A stretch of 27,460 bases of DNA from Larix sibirica (lineage: Eukaryota > Streptophyta > Pinopsida > Pinales > Pinaceae), in NCBI GenBank assembly GCA_004151065.3, contig NWUY0300030020.1, positions 18,730 to 46,189 of the forward strand, given 5' to 3'. The notes beneath the pieces were generated by a model that had not been told where the DNA came from, did no database searches, and was given only the letters and a program-made list of their open reading frames with translations. Shown here one piece after another: positions 1 through 10,290 of this stretch. How positions within the stretch are numbered: position 1 is the stretch's first letter; the number at the start of each line of letters is the position of its first letter. Both the position numbers and the translations under genes were made by a program.

Positions 1-127
1 ACAAACTCACACATGTTACAACATCTCCCTCATACTGGGCTGTAGAGCACCTCGTTTCACTCGATGCAATCAACATTAATATAAATTTGATCACTTATAT
101 TTTTTTGTTAAACTACATCACAGTAAG

Positions 128-435
128 TTTGAAGAGAATTTTTATAGCAAACATTATGTTATTAATTTTAAGTCTTGTTTTTTTTAATTATAATTTTTAT
201 AAATAACTAAGTTATAAATCTATATTTTCATTCTAAAAATAAAATCTAAATTAGAAACCTATATTTTCATTCCAAATATAAAAATGGTGTGAGAATGACT
301 TTGAAGAGAATTTTTATAGCAAACATTATGCCATTAATTTTATGTCTTTTTTTTCCCTATAATTATAGTTCTTATAGACAACTAAGTTAGAAATCTATGT
401 TTTCATTTCAAATATAAAAATGGTGTGGGAATGAG
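128..435. repeat. Tandem duplication, 172-bp period
   Basis: The unit beginning tttgaagagaatttttatag at 128 recurs at 300, an offset of 172 bp. Both copies run on through an A/T-rich body and end near 'atataaaaatggtgtg' followed by a short 'gaatga' tail. Copy one also contains an internal repeat of its 'atctatattttcatt' block (near 217 and 260), so the array has expanded at two scales. The copies differ by scattered substitutions, so this is not recent. Confidence 0.75.
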
Positions 436-1420
436 AGAAAAGGTTGATATAACAAAGGTGATAATTATCCTTGCTTTGCTAAAAGTAATTAGTTGATGCA
501 CATCAAGTAGTGTAAAGAGGTTGGATAGGTTTTTCAATCATTTGAAATTTTGTAATATTTAGTGGTTTTATATGTATCTTTAGTCTATATTTAAGTAGAG
601 AGTATACTTTTTATTTACAAGTCAAAGTGCTTTGACTTTACATTACTTCAATATCATGTTATAAAATCAATGTTTTCAAAAATTAATTTATTAAAAATCA
701 ATTTTTAAATTTTACTTATTTCATTTCTAATTGGTAAAAGAAGTTATTGATAAGGCATAAATATACCCGAAAGTGTGTCTTTAATTTTAAAACAAAAAAA
801 AAATTAAAAACATTTAATATGAACATCTGTAAAAGTTTTAAGTGACAACTTTCACATGTCATTGTTAACTTTTGTTTTAAAAAAATATTGTTATCATTTT
901 TCATGTGAATCGTGATGTTTTGATTTTGATGTGACTACTTCTATAGATTTCAATTTTAATGTTTCGAGGATAATTACTTATTGATGTGACAAATTCTATA
1001 CTTTTTTTATATTCTTATGACTTATCCTTTATCAATTTCCACATTTAACATAAAACGTATTCACTTTTTTACATTTATTGTCCATATGTGTCAATTACTT
1101 ATGCCATTTTTTCTGGTTTTTGGATTACACCATCATCTCCTCCTACAACCTCCTTTCTACATTCACACCATATATGGAGTTTTCAATACCAATATTTTTT
1201 TTCACAAAATATTTCAAAAACATAAACCATATTACACAAAAACTCTTTTCAACATAACACATATATTATTAATACAACTTTTAGTGGATACATTCATATT
1301 TATACCCAATTTCCTTTAACATAGATAAGAATTTAGCTACTATCTAACTCTATTTCTTATTTTTATTATTTTACATGACAATAACACTAAAAATTTAAAT
1401 TATTGATCTAATTATTCCTT

Positions 1421-1690
1421 TTCATGGATTCCTAGTTTTAGTTTGCAAGAGGGAAGGATGAGAAGATACACAATGAAAGTATCTCACGGAGCATAAATGA
1501 TAAGATTTTAATTGTTTTCCTGTTTTGGTTTTGATTTTAAACTATTTATCTCTTTATTCATTTTTCATGGAATCCTAGTTTTAGTTTGCAAGAGGGAAGG
1601 ATGGAAAGATACATAATGAGAAGAGCAAATTATCTCGCTCACAAAGTTAAATATATATGGAGCATAAATGATAATATCTGTAATTGTTCA
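1421..1690. repeat. Tandem duplication, about 143-bp period
   Basis: The block starting ttcatgga.tcctagttttag at 1421 recurs at 1564. Both copies contain 'tttgcaagagggaaggatg', an 'agatacacaatga' or 'agatacataatga' motif, and later 'ggagcataaatgataa'. The second copy carries about 25 extra bases before the last motif. It is noncoding and of unknown origin, and could be a fragment of an old unrecognised element. Confidence 0.7.
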
Positions 1691-2989
1691 TGGGTTGGTA
1701 TTTTTAATATACGAATCGACATTATTTAAATTCAATAATTATTAAAAAAATTAAATATAATGATATGTGTTATATGAATATATTTTAATTTTTAATTTTT
1801 ATAAAATATGATTAATTATATGCTTGTAATACATAAATTTAGAGTAGAAGAAAGGGCAGTGAGGTGATGGAAGATGAAGAGGAGAGAGATGCAGATTTAG
1901 GATTTGATTTATAAATGATAGTTTTATGGCTTATTTATTCTATTAATATTGATCATATGTAGAAAATGAAATTTTCTTTGGGGTTATAATCAAGCTAAGA
2001 TATTTCTTCACTATTCACTGAAATGGAAGCTTGATTTTCAACTTTGGTTCATTGCTTGGATGTTGCTTGGAGTGCCAAGGCCAATCAATAGAAAATAAAT
2101 AATTCTAACTATGTGGATATTTGCATGTATAATTACAATGCTCTAATTTTGGCTCATGGCTTATGGCTTGAGTACCACCTATGTCACAAAGAATTAACAA
2201 CATGCCTCACTCTTAGTTGTAATCCCATTCAAAACTAGTTGTAGTTGATTAACAACCCATATGGATAAAATTGTGCAATCACATATTTTCCACATCTTCA
2301 TATATGCCCAATACAATTAATTAAGCATATTTAGAAGTGGCTAAGTGGATTAAAAAATTGGGTAGTATATGTATGGCGCTCATTGTTGTGGTAAATAATA
2401 CACATAATTCAACAACATACATAATACAAAACTAAATTTTTGTAGCTAAGCGTGGTTTACATCATTACAAGATAGTGTACTAGGAAATGACTGAACTATC
2501 AAAAAGTTACCGATTCATGTAAACTAATATTTGCTTGTAGGTTATGATATGCACATATTTTTTGTTACCTTTGGTTTGTACAACACATAGACAACTATAT
2601 TAACCCATTAATAAAAGCACTATCATGTAGTCGAATTAGGTGTTGTGGGGATGCATGCATTATCAAACAATGGCTATTGAATTGATTTGGAGGAGTAAAT
2701 CAATGGGTAGTTGTAGGAGGATTCACATAGCACATAAGCAATACACCATGACCAACAAACAAACCAAAATGACAACATTTTTCATTGGGTCGCTGTGGAG
2801 TAAATGCCCATGCTCTCAGGATTTAGGATGGTTATTGTGGTGTAGCTTCAATTAAATGGAGACCAACAACTCCATAAAAAATAATAAGCTATAATTAAGC
2901 ATCAACACGTTTAGGGTCCTACCCTAACCCTCCTTACTCTAATAATTTAGTCACACGTTGTATAAGGCCATATCTTTGAAATAAGATCA

Positions 2990-3341
2990 AGTTAGTGTTC
3001 ATCAATAAATGTAAAAAGGGTCTCTTTATTAACTAAGACCCACCAGGAAATTGTATTTTGACCATGCCAAGTAGTTAGGGTTTTGGATAGTTAAAGCCTA
3101 TTTAAAGAGCTTCGTGGATATGAAGAGTTTTGTTGAGAATTATTGTAACAAAGCTCTACTCAAGTGAATGGTAGGCCTACCACAAGAGGCTTGTGAACAT
3201 TATTTCTCATAATATAAAATATCTTTCCTAGAATATTATCTATATCTTGTCTCATGTTTCTTCATCTTTTCTACATATTATGGTTTATTGCATCCTAATT
3301 TCTATAATCTATGTGATTTCTAAGTTTTAGGGGTAAATAAT
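2990..3341 (+). repeat. Putative 5' LTR (right part) of gypsy copy A
   Basis: The assignment rests on position, because this sequence lies directly upstream of a good primer-binding site at 3343. It has LTR-like composition: a TATA-like 'tatttaaagagc' near 3099, then 'gtaacaaagctctactc' and a long T/A-rich stretch as in an R-U5 segment. The left end is uncertain. I could not find a clean TG terminus, and no matching 3' LTR exists in the window because copy A's right end is lost. The start given is a guess. Confidence 0.35.
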
Positions 3342-3342
3342 G

Positions 3343-3358
3343 TGGTATCAAAGCCATG
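3343..3358 (+). other. Primer-binding site, initiator-Met tRNA type (gypsy A)
   Basis: TGGTATCAAAGCCATG closely matches the usual plant retrotransposon primer-binding site TGGTATCAGAGCC, which is complementary to the 3' end of initiator methionine tRNA. It is the priming site for minus-strand cDNA synthesis and marks the boundary between the 5' LTR and the internal region. A gypsy gag begins about 0.9 kb downstream on the same strand, which fits. Confidence 0.65.
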
Positions 3359-4238
3359 TTCTTGAGCAATCACATCTTTGATATTTGATAGATTTTTTTC
3401 AAGTCTAGAGACATGTTCTGGCGTCTTAAAATAACCGTAGAGATAGTGGATAAACCTAAGGCTAGGGAACCATACATAGTGAGTAATGTTTATACTTAGT
3501 CACATTGCACCCTCATTTGGTGCAATTGTTGGACACTGATGTAACTCATGTTGGTACCCCTTTGAGTAGTAACTCATTAGATAGCACTTGCACACATAAT
3601 CACTTCCATGTACCCTATGGTATATTGGAAGTCCCCATTAGTCACCTGAAACCAACTAGCAATTATCTTGTTGCTATAGTAAAAACAAGAAAAATTCTTG
3701 TGAAGATACTGTCGCATACCTGAGTGGTTGGGTAGTATGTCTAAGGGTACAATTGAAACTTCTTAGCTAGTGCCTTAAGAGATTGGGTCGAATACTATCA
3801 TTGGACCCCACGAGTATATAAGAGAGAAATAGCACATGACAATCCCATTTAGAACCCTAGAAAAATTGGAAACCCTTATCTTTGCAACCTATTTGTGAAA
3901 ATGATTCATTATGTTAGATCAATCAGTGGAAAAACTAGATTTTATGTGGATGGCCACTTGAAATTCCTACATCTTCTGATCCAACAGGAATTTGGGAATT
4001 ATGTCAGCATAGTAACATCGAACGAGGAGTTATAGTAGCACCAATGTAAAAAATCATGGAGGGTCCTTGTGCTAATCATTTTGATATATATCTCTTATAA
4101 CCCTTTTCAAGTGTTACTGCAAACCATTATTTGTGACTTACCTTAATATAATTCTTGCATCGTGTTAATCATTTTGATATATATCTCTCACAACCCTCTT
4201 TTGATAGAATCAAACCTTATTCCTACTTTTCCGCTCCC
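3359..4238 (+). other. Untranslated leader between PBS and gag (gypsy A)
   Basis: About 880 bp separates the primer-binding site from the first gag-like ATG. I see no protein motif. A TATA-like 'gagtatataagagag' lies near 3810, so part of this could be an LTR fragment of another element. A 39-bp block containing 'aatcattttgatatatatct' occurs at 4069 and again at 4162 (93-bp offset), indicating a small local duplication just before gag. The open stretch at 3505-3723 has no recognisable domain. Confidence 0.45.
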
Positions 4239-5390
4239 ATGGTAGACACCAACAACTAGGATAGCATGGATAACACCAACAAAAATACATGCCAATTGAA
4301 TCCAAACCAACCCACTTTGCCTCCTGGCATTCACTCCATGGCCTCTTTACTTGCAAAAATTGACTAACAGTTAGCCAACAAGAAAATTTTCATAATTGTT
4401 GTTGCTAAACATTGTGGAATATATGCTCCACCTTTCGAGACTCCCACCCATGAATTTATGGCCACTTAATACCTAGGATCTCACTCTTTATTTGTAGACA
4501 ACCAACCTCACTCCTCTAGGGATAAGACTTCATGAGACCACTTTCCAAATATTGACATGTACACATTTTATGGCTCCTACCCCTCGAGTTGGTTGACCCA
4601 AATGGAACATTATTTTTCTCTCTGTGGCAATAAAGATGATCTTCAAAAAATGCAAATTGGAGTTTTATATTTAGATCCCGAAATATGGAAATGATACCAT
4701 AAATCTTCTTATCTTTAGGTCCCTTAGATCCAATTTGTAAAGATCCTTCATGAGTGTTTTGATCATGACACTCGCTATTTGGGAAGGTTGTCTAAATTGT
4801 GCCAAACTGGAATTGTTATGGACTATATTACATCATTTGAGCATTTGTCAATCCGAATCGAAGGCCTCTCTGATTCTTTTTTTTTGGGGAATGTTTCATC
4901 AATGGCCTCAAGGAGGAAATTCATGCATATGTCCTTATGCAGTTCCCCCCACTTGGTTGGAATATTGTGATAGATCTCACGAAGTTGAATTGGTCATCAA
5001 TGCCCAAACTAAGCACCCCTCATTTCCCCCTTGCATTGTATCTCCCATGGATCCCCCTCCCAACAACTTCATCGCCCCACCTCTCTAAATCCATAAGCTG
5101 ATCCATGAGGCCATGGTTAAGCGTCAGTGCCTCAACCTTTAATATAACTGCGATGAAAAATATTTCCAAGGGCATAAATGCAAAGAACATAAAATATTCT
5201 TGATCAAGGGAAACCCCCATAAGGATCTAGAAGACAACACTTTGGAAGAATCACACAAACCCGAGGGGGGAGATTCAATGCCGCCCCTTGAAGATCCTCT
5301 TGATATGCTAGTTCTCGAGGAGAAAGCTCAAATTTCACTCTCTTCTTTATCATCGTTTTCCACTCCTCAAACAAATTAATTTGGTTGGGT
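4239..5390 (+). pseudogene. gag: gag (capsid/nucleocapsid) pseudogene, gypsy A
   Basis: Gag forms the virus-like particle that packages element RNA. The ATG at 4239 (cccatggtagac) starts a readable but interrupted frame. The capsid core is clear near 4570-4640, reading FYGSYPSSWLTQMEHYFSLC and then LQKMQIGVLYLDPEIW, the standard gypsy 'W..qMEhYF...' and 'LxxGvLYLDP' pattern. It continues as LGRLSKLCQTG and SFEHLSIRIEGLSDSFF around 4770-4880. A frameshift follows near 4890, after which the frame reads FINGLKEEIHAYVL. The nucleocapsid knuckle is at about 5128-5175 (YNCDEKYFQGHKCKEH). Relatives have Cys just before YNC; here that codon is a TAA stop at 5140-5142. Multiple other stops make it non-functional. 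Confidence 0.8.
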
Positions 5391-5930
5391 ACATCAAGCA
5401 TAGAAAATTCATCGTGTTAATTGATAGTGGCAGTTACCATAACTTCATCCATAGGCATGTGGCTAAAGAAACCCATTGCTATATCCTCCCCATTTCCAGT
5501 TTACAAATCATGATAGCTAATGGGGTACAATGAAATATGGTGGGAGGTGTGAAATTTTCAGACTCCAAATTGGCGACTACCATCTCAAAACTCATATTTT
5601 TGACATTAACATGGGGGAATGTGATGTGGTGTTGGAAATTGAATGGCTTGGGACCTTAGGACCAATCACAATGGATTTTAGGACATTCTCTCTCACCTGT
5701 ACTCAAGCCAGGTACACACGTCACCTCCATGAAATTACACCTAGTTCTCTGAAAATTATCTCATCCCACCATATAGAGAAACTATTGAATAAAGTCCATT
5801 CCAGTGTCATTAATCAATTCTACGCCATCCAAGTTTTAAACACAACATTGTCAGATATTCACCAAGACTTGCAATGTTTTCTCTCCTAGTATCAACAAGT
5901 TTGACACTCCCAAGGGTTTACCTCTCTCTC
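5391..5930 (+). pseudogene. Aspartic protease pseudogene, gypsy A
   Basis: This is the retropepsin that cleaves the gag-pol polyprotein. The catalytic triad is intact at 5423-5431 in IVLIDSGSYHNFIH, followed by HCYILPISSLQIMIANG. Compared with copy B, one G appears to be missing in the run near 5522, which shifts the frame. The rest then reads in another frame from 5530 (RLQIGDYHLKTHIFDINMGE, then CDVVLEIEWLGTLGPITMDF), the conserved C-terminal half of this protease family. The link region to RT follows and contains a TAG at 5887-5889 before YQQV, a stop shared with copy B. Confidence 0.82.
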
Positions 5931-6104
5931 GTGTGGAACATGACCATGGTCCTTTAATTCCAGGTAGTCAACCCCCTAATGTCCATCCTTATCACCACCC
6001 TTTTTCCCAGAAGAATGAAAATGAAATAATTATTCAGCAATTATTGTTGGTCGGCATTATTCATCCTAGCATAGTCCACTATTCTTTTCCAATGGTTATG
6101 GTCA
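5931..6104 (+). pseudogene. RT N-terminus, gypsy A, cut by nested insertion
   Basis: The frame reads EHDHGPLIPGSQPPNVHPYH, then QKNENEIIIQQLLLVGIIHP, VHYSFPMVMV. This is the entry to the gypsy RT fingers domain (in relatives 'DHxIpL..G..PvnvrPYRyp' and 'pSxSPySSPvvlV'). It stops at 6104, where the foreign LTR begins. The next expected residues (KK.G.WR.C) appear after the 3' LTR, at 16443 and again at 20962. Confidence 0.85.
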
Positions 6105-6203
6105 TGTTAAGTTCTCAACAACTCTCGAGTACATTTAATTTCCCACCCCTTAAAATTTTTGAAATAAATATCTATTCATTGGTCTATGTTATGATATCTT
6201 TAA

Positions 6204-6228
6204 TCTCTCTCTCTCTCTCTCTCTCTCT
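6204..6228. repeat. (TC)n microsatellite
   Basis: An uninterrupted TC dinucleotide run of about 12 units lies in the 5' LTR. The 3' LTR has only 'aatctctctttt' at the same place (near 14320), so the tract expanded after insertion or in this LTR alone. Confidence 0.9.
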
Positions 6229-7125
6229 TGGACCTAGTAAATGAGCACATTTTATGATTGGCTTGTTCTTATCAATTCCATTCTTAGTTATTTTTTTTTA
6301 TTGATCTTTGAAGCTTCTTGTGATCAAGTTAGTTAGCATTGCAAATTCAATGATTCCGCATTTATTTTTCGCATCTCATGCATCATAATATTTTTCTCTT
6401 GCATTCCTGGATTTGAATGGCTCTACCTTGTGTGAAAGGTGACTCTCAACTATGACTAGCTCGCTCAAGCATTTATAAGTCACCAGCTGGGTCAAGACTA
6501 GTTTTCAAGGATGAATCAAACTTTGGCCAAGTGTTGGGAATAAAGTGCATTACGGGGGAAACTGGCCTAGTTTATGAATTAAAGTCTCCAATTGTTGATG
6601 GATGGTGTCAATTTCAGTTAGCACATGGAAATCCTTCCTAACACAAATTATAGGGTAGTTGACCAAATCGAATTAGTAAAGCAGTCACAAGAATAAGGGC
6701 TAGAATTCCATTAAAAAATGCTTTTATGCACAATTTTTTGGACCAACCGAAGTGAATTTTTCCCCAACAAATTAGGCTAACTATAATCTTTGCCTCATTT
6801 CAAACCCAGTGAAACTGACGGAATCCAAATCTGAGCTTTGGAAGTATAAAACACACTCTAACAATTTCTCATTGAACCAAATAGTAAGACCTCGTCACTT
6901 AGAAATCTAGCCCCATCACAAAGTAAAATTTTGTGTCATTGATTGAAGCTAAAAGATCCATCACGAATATATAACTTATGGCACTAATGGGACTTCACCA
7001 AAATGAAAGTTATTGCACAAATGAAGGGGACAAGGAACATTGCTCCAACAAAAATTTAAGTGTCAATACCCATCGCTCCAATTGAAATTAAAGTGTTGAT
7101 ACACATCATTCCAATAAAATTTAAT

Positions 7126-7360
7126 TGGCCGATAAATTAAAAGTTGTCAATGGCCAATAACTTTTAAAGGGCTAATGAAGAGAGAGATGAGTCCATTTCT
7201 CCAATTAATTTTAAGTGGTTGATATATTTAAGTGATGAATTTAAAGTGGTCGATAAATTTAAAATTTCCAATGGTTGATAAATTTAAAATTATTGATGGC
7301 TGATAAAATTAAAATTGTCGATGGTTGATAAAATTAAAATTTCCAATGACCGATAAGAGC
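7126..7360 (+). repeat. 25-bp minisatellite in 5' LTR
   Basis: The degenerate unit is GGYYGATAAAWTTAAAATT plus six variable bases. Four head-to-tail units of exactly 25 bp occupy 7248-7272, 7273-7297, 7298-7322 and 7323-7347. A partial unit starts at 7348, and diverged units lie near 7126-7165. The same array occurs in the 3' LTR with a different unit number and order. Confidence 0.8.
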
Positions 7361-8463
7361 GGCATAACAAAATGTCACCTCCATATTTTTGCCATAACGT
7401 TTGACTCAGACCTCCATTTTGAGTATTCTTTACACCATTAGAAAGGTATTGAAGAGATATACAACTTTGGAGTTACAATTGTTTTCAAATTACCTACTAT
7501 GTGGTTCAAAAATTTCAAAACAAAATAGGATCACATTATCAATGCCAAGAAGGATCTATTTGACTGAAAACTTTATATGGTGCATGCAAATGAAATTGTA
7601 ATGAGAGGAGCATGGTTCAATATTGTCTGGTCACATGAGGAAAAATTTTATATGTACACATAACCAAGGGACCCACCTTAACCTTAACTATTAAATGTAA
7701 ATTTTAGATTTAATATATTTCATGAGAACTCCAAAAAGGGGAGTCAAATATCTGGTAAAAGACAAAAGGGAACTCAAGGATCAGGAAGAGGAAACAATTT
7801 GATAGTTACTCAAGGAAACTGTTTATATTCCGAGGGAGAAAAATTAAATAGAAGGAGTTCAAATGAGAAGGGGATTTTGGATCTCTAACTTTTTATGTAC
7901 TACTACTAAAATGTTAATGAGGAGAAGCCAACTTTTGGCCAAGTCATTTTCTAGGAAACTCCAATTCCTGTGTATATTTGTTGTGGACTATTCTAATGCA
8001 TTTGTTGAGCATCAAGATTATGTAAGAATGTATCTCACACTTTGTACTACTCTTATGTGTACATGTTGCATTCTTATTTACGTTTTCCTAAGAATTCTTG
8101 TTTAAATTTGTGAGTACATAATTGTTAATGATTTACAACAATTTTCCCATATTCTTGCCTTTATCTCAGCGGACTAATTCATGTGTTACTGATAGCATCA
8201 TGTACAACTATGTGCTTACTTGTAATTATTATCATGTCCGCAAACATGCATTTTTCATTTTAGAGTAGTTGTATTTCATTCTTTAACTTATAAAACCATA
8301 GATGGTGGGTTGGGTCGTAACCGGTAGAACCTGAAATCATTAATAGTTTTAGAACCAAATCTAAATGGGTTCCCTATCCCAGATGGTGCTTAGTCTAATT
8401 GGTACTTTTCATCGTAGGTAACCCCTAATTTTTCCCAAGGTCATTTTGACCCGTCAACATAAT

Positions 8464-8476
8464 TGGTGTTAGAAGC
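8464..8476 (+). other. Candidate primer-binding site of the nested element
   Basis: TGGTGTTAGAAGC begins four bases after the CA end of the 5' LTR, where a retrotransposon PBS belongs. It resembles a mutated form of the TGGTATCAGAGC type (initiator Met), but with several differences, so the tRNA is uncertain. The 3' LTR copy lacks it and is followed directly by host RT sequence, which fixes the LTR/internal boundary. Confidence 0.5.
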
Positions 8477-8588
8477 AGGGAAGATGACAAGTTGACCTGT
8501 GTGGAGCCATTTTTTAGGCCTATATTAGCATCCCATATATTCTCTCCATATATATGTATGGGATCATGTATTTAGTCTTCCTAGACCA

Positions 8589-9480
8589 TTGCGGGCTATC
8601 CCCAAGAAGATAGTAGGTCTCTTGTCTAAAGTATGTTTTTATGGTGAAGGGGAAACCTCTGCATTCGTGCATATTAATCAATTCAACATTTCATGTCACA
8701 ATCTCAAGATTGTTCAAGATAATGTAGTTTTCATGTTGTTTACCCTCAAATTGGAAGATCGAGTTCAGTATTGGTACAAGGCGTTTCCATCCAAGTATAT
8801 TCATAGTTGGAAGTATTTCATAGAATTATTTGTAGCTGCACATGTGAATTATGACTATGAAGAGTTACGTGTTGAGATTGAGGGAATCCAAAACAAAAGA
8901 GAGTGAGTCAGATGATGATTTCATGTCAAGAATGGCTCAAATCTACTACAAATTTCACAAAAGTGATAAACCCTCGAGATAAGCATTCTTTATTGGTATG
9001 TATATCTCCTCTCTTTTCCTGAAGAATATGAGTTGTTAATGAATGGTAAGCAAGATTTCAATTATTAAAAACATCCTTTACTAGAACCCCTGAACCAAAA
9101 AATATCATTCTTTAATGGATAGGGTAACCTAGAAGACACTAACTTGCAAAACAACCTTGTAAAGGAATTAAATTTAGGAAATGGTAATGAGTTTGATTTA
9201 GAAAATGATATGTTTTGTTTACTTGGTCTAGATTTACATGAGAAAATTCCCACTCTAACAGTGAGTGAACTGAGTGGAACGATGTGCCAAGAAGCTTCAG
9301 AATCTATGGATACATTAACCTTTGTAAAACAATAAGATGATAACCTGCAACTAAACTATCCTCACAACTTCTCTGAACAAGTAAAAGGAAGTGATAAAAA
9401 TAGAGCCACAATTGGTATCTTCGAGTTTCTTGACTTTCAACAACACCAACTAACCCCATGGAGGAGGATTAAATTTCCAT
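8589..9480 (+). pseudogene. gag: gag pseudogene of the nested element
   Basis: The first frame (8589-8906) reads like a retrotransposon capsid: IPKKIVGLLSKVCFYGEGET, HINQFNISC, VVFMLFTLKLEDRVQYWYKA, SWKYFIELFVAAHVNYDYEE. Family features are 'F.G....A..Hi..F', 'd.v...f..tLe..v..WY..lp' and 'sw..f...F...'. After the stop at 8904 the homology continues in another frame (DDFMSRMAQIYYKFHKSDKP) and then returns to the original frame (YLLSFPEEYELLMNGKQDFN, then an acidic tail 9144-9335). This is therefore one ancestral reading frame with two frameshifts. No zinc knuckle was recognised. It is the only retroelement domain I can name inside this element, and differs clearly from the gag of copies A and B. 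Confidence 0.7.
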
Positions 9481-9487
9481 TGAGAAA

Positions 9488-10290
9488 ATGAAAGATCTAA
9501 TTATTGAAAATATGAATTATGATATTGAGTCTTTTTTTGTTGAAACAAGTCTTAAACAAATTCCTCTCATATTAGTTGAGTATTTATCATTGAATCAAAA
9601 TTTGATTGTTGATGTTTTCCTTGAGCACATTTCTATAAAATCAGTTTCAATGAATGATAGTGAGGATTATTCTAACAATGGGGAATCTTTTAATGGCTTA
9701 AATTTGGAAATTTGTATTCTTTATAACAAAACTTATTTAGTGACAATAGCTTTGAGAGAGAGATTCAAGACCTTGTTATTATAACTCCTTTTGGGTTAGA
9801 TTCTAACATGGTAAAGAATGATAGGAACAAGGAATATGTGTAGATTCATTTTTTTCAATTTAAAGGTCATAAAGAGGAAAATAGTCTTTCCATGGACATT
9901 TTTAATAAAACTCTTAATGGTATTGATCTAGTTTATGGTTTGGAACAAAAGAAGGTTATTCATGATAGTCCATTATGTCTTTATTCTGATAACATGGTTC
10001 TTTTGAGAAATATTAGATTCAAGAAAATAATGTTAATAATTATAATGATACACTTCATCACGAGATGATGATTATGTCAGGTCCTCATATCATCACTTCA
10101 CATTTGGAATCAAATGACAAGACATTCTCCATAATCACTAATTCAATATCTTCTTTTCATAGTTCTGATTAGGTATGCCATCTATCCTTAAATTTGCACG
10201 AGCATCAAGTCTTACCTTCTTTTTTGGTTTCCATGACATTATTGAAACTTGTTTGGAGTTGTCCTTTGCTTGAAAGTTTCCACGGTGTAG
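9488..10290 (+). pseudogene. Unidentified coding relic downstream of gag
   Basis: An open frame at 9488-9781 (98 codons, starting MKDLIIENMNYDIESFFVET) is followed, after an apparent frameshift near 9780, by a second readable stretch to about 10165. That stretch includes NKTLNGIDLVYGLEQKKVIH and MVLLRNIRFKK. The composition is acidic and Asn/Ser/Leu-rich, unlike the His/Phe/Ile noise of the surrounding noncoding DNA. I recognise no protease, RT or integrase motif. It may be a C-terminal extension of gag or an extra ORF of this element family. It could also be chance: the region is AT-rich and the open frames are short. Confidence 0.35.

Larger units (their letters stand above)
1..2890. other. 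AT-rich intergenic sequence, no gene seen
   Basis: I find no recognisable protein motif, RNA gene or element terminus here. The longest open stretch (1017-1319 on the plus strand) is rich in Phe, Ile, Leu and His, as expected from translating AT-rich noncoding DNA, and shows no domain. The only structure I can support is two local tandem duplications, listed separately. The right part (about 2000-2890) is slightly less AT-rich and may be old repeat sequence, but I recognise nothing in it. Confidence 0.6.
6105..8459 (+). repeat. 5' LTR of the nested element
   Basis: It runs from TGTTAAGTTCTCAACA to ...CCGTCAACA and aligns along its length with 14225-16434, with many substitutions and indels. 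Specific features are a (TC)n tract near the left end that is absent from the 3' LTR, a 25-bp minisatellite (7126-7360), and about 165 extra bases (about 7671-7847) that the 3' LTR lacks. Short open stretches inside (7401-7601, 7863-8105) show no domain. The visible divergence between the two LTRs says the insertion is old. Confidence 0.8.

Noticed and set aside
1017-1319. 100-codon open frame on the plus strand
   Set aside because: Phe/Ile/His-rich translation of AT-rich DNA, with no motif, no promoter context and no relation to neighbouring elements.
2640-2855. 71-codon open frame on the plus strand
   Set aside because: No recognisable domain; it lies in noncoding repeat-like sequence upstream of the gypsy LTR.
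5020-5401. Minus-strand open frames overlapping gag/protease
   Set aside because: They are antisense to a well-supported gypsy gag-protease reading and carry no motif of their own.
7126-7360. CRISPR-like array (regular repeats of about 25 bp)
   Set aside because: The units are directly adjacent with no unique spacers, are AT-rich, and lie inside an LTR; this is a minisatellite.
7401-8105. Open frames of 66 and 80 codons inside the 5' LTR
   Set aside because: The corresponding 3' LTR regions do not preserve the frames, and no domain is seen.
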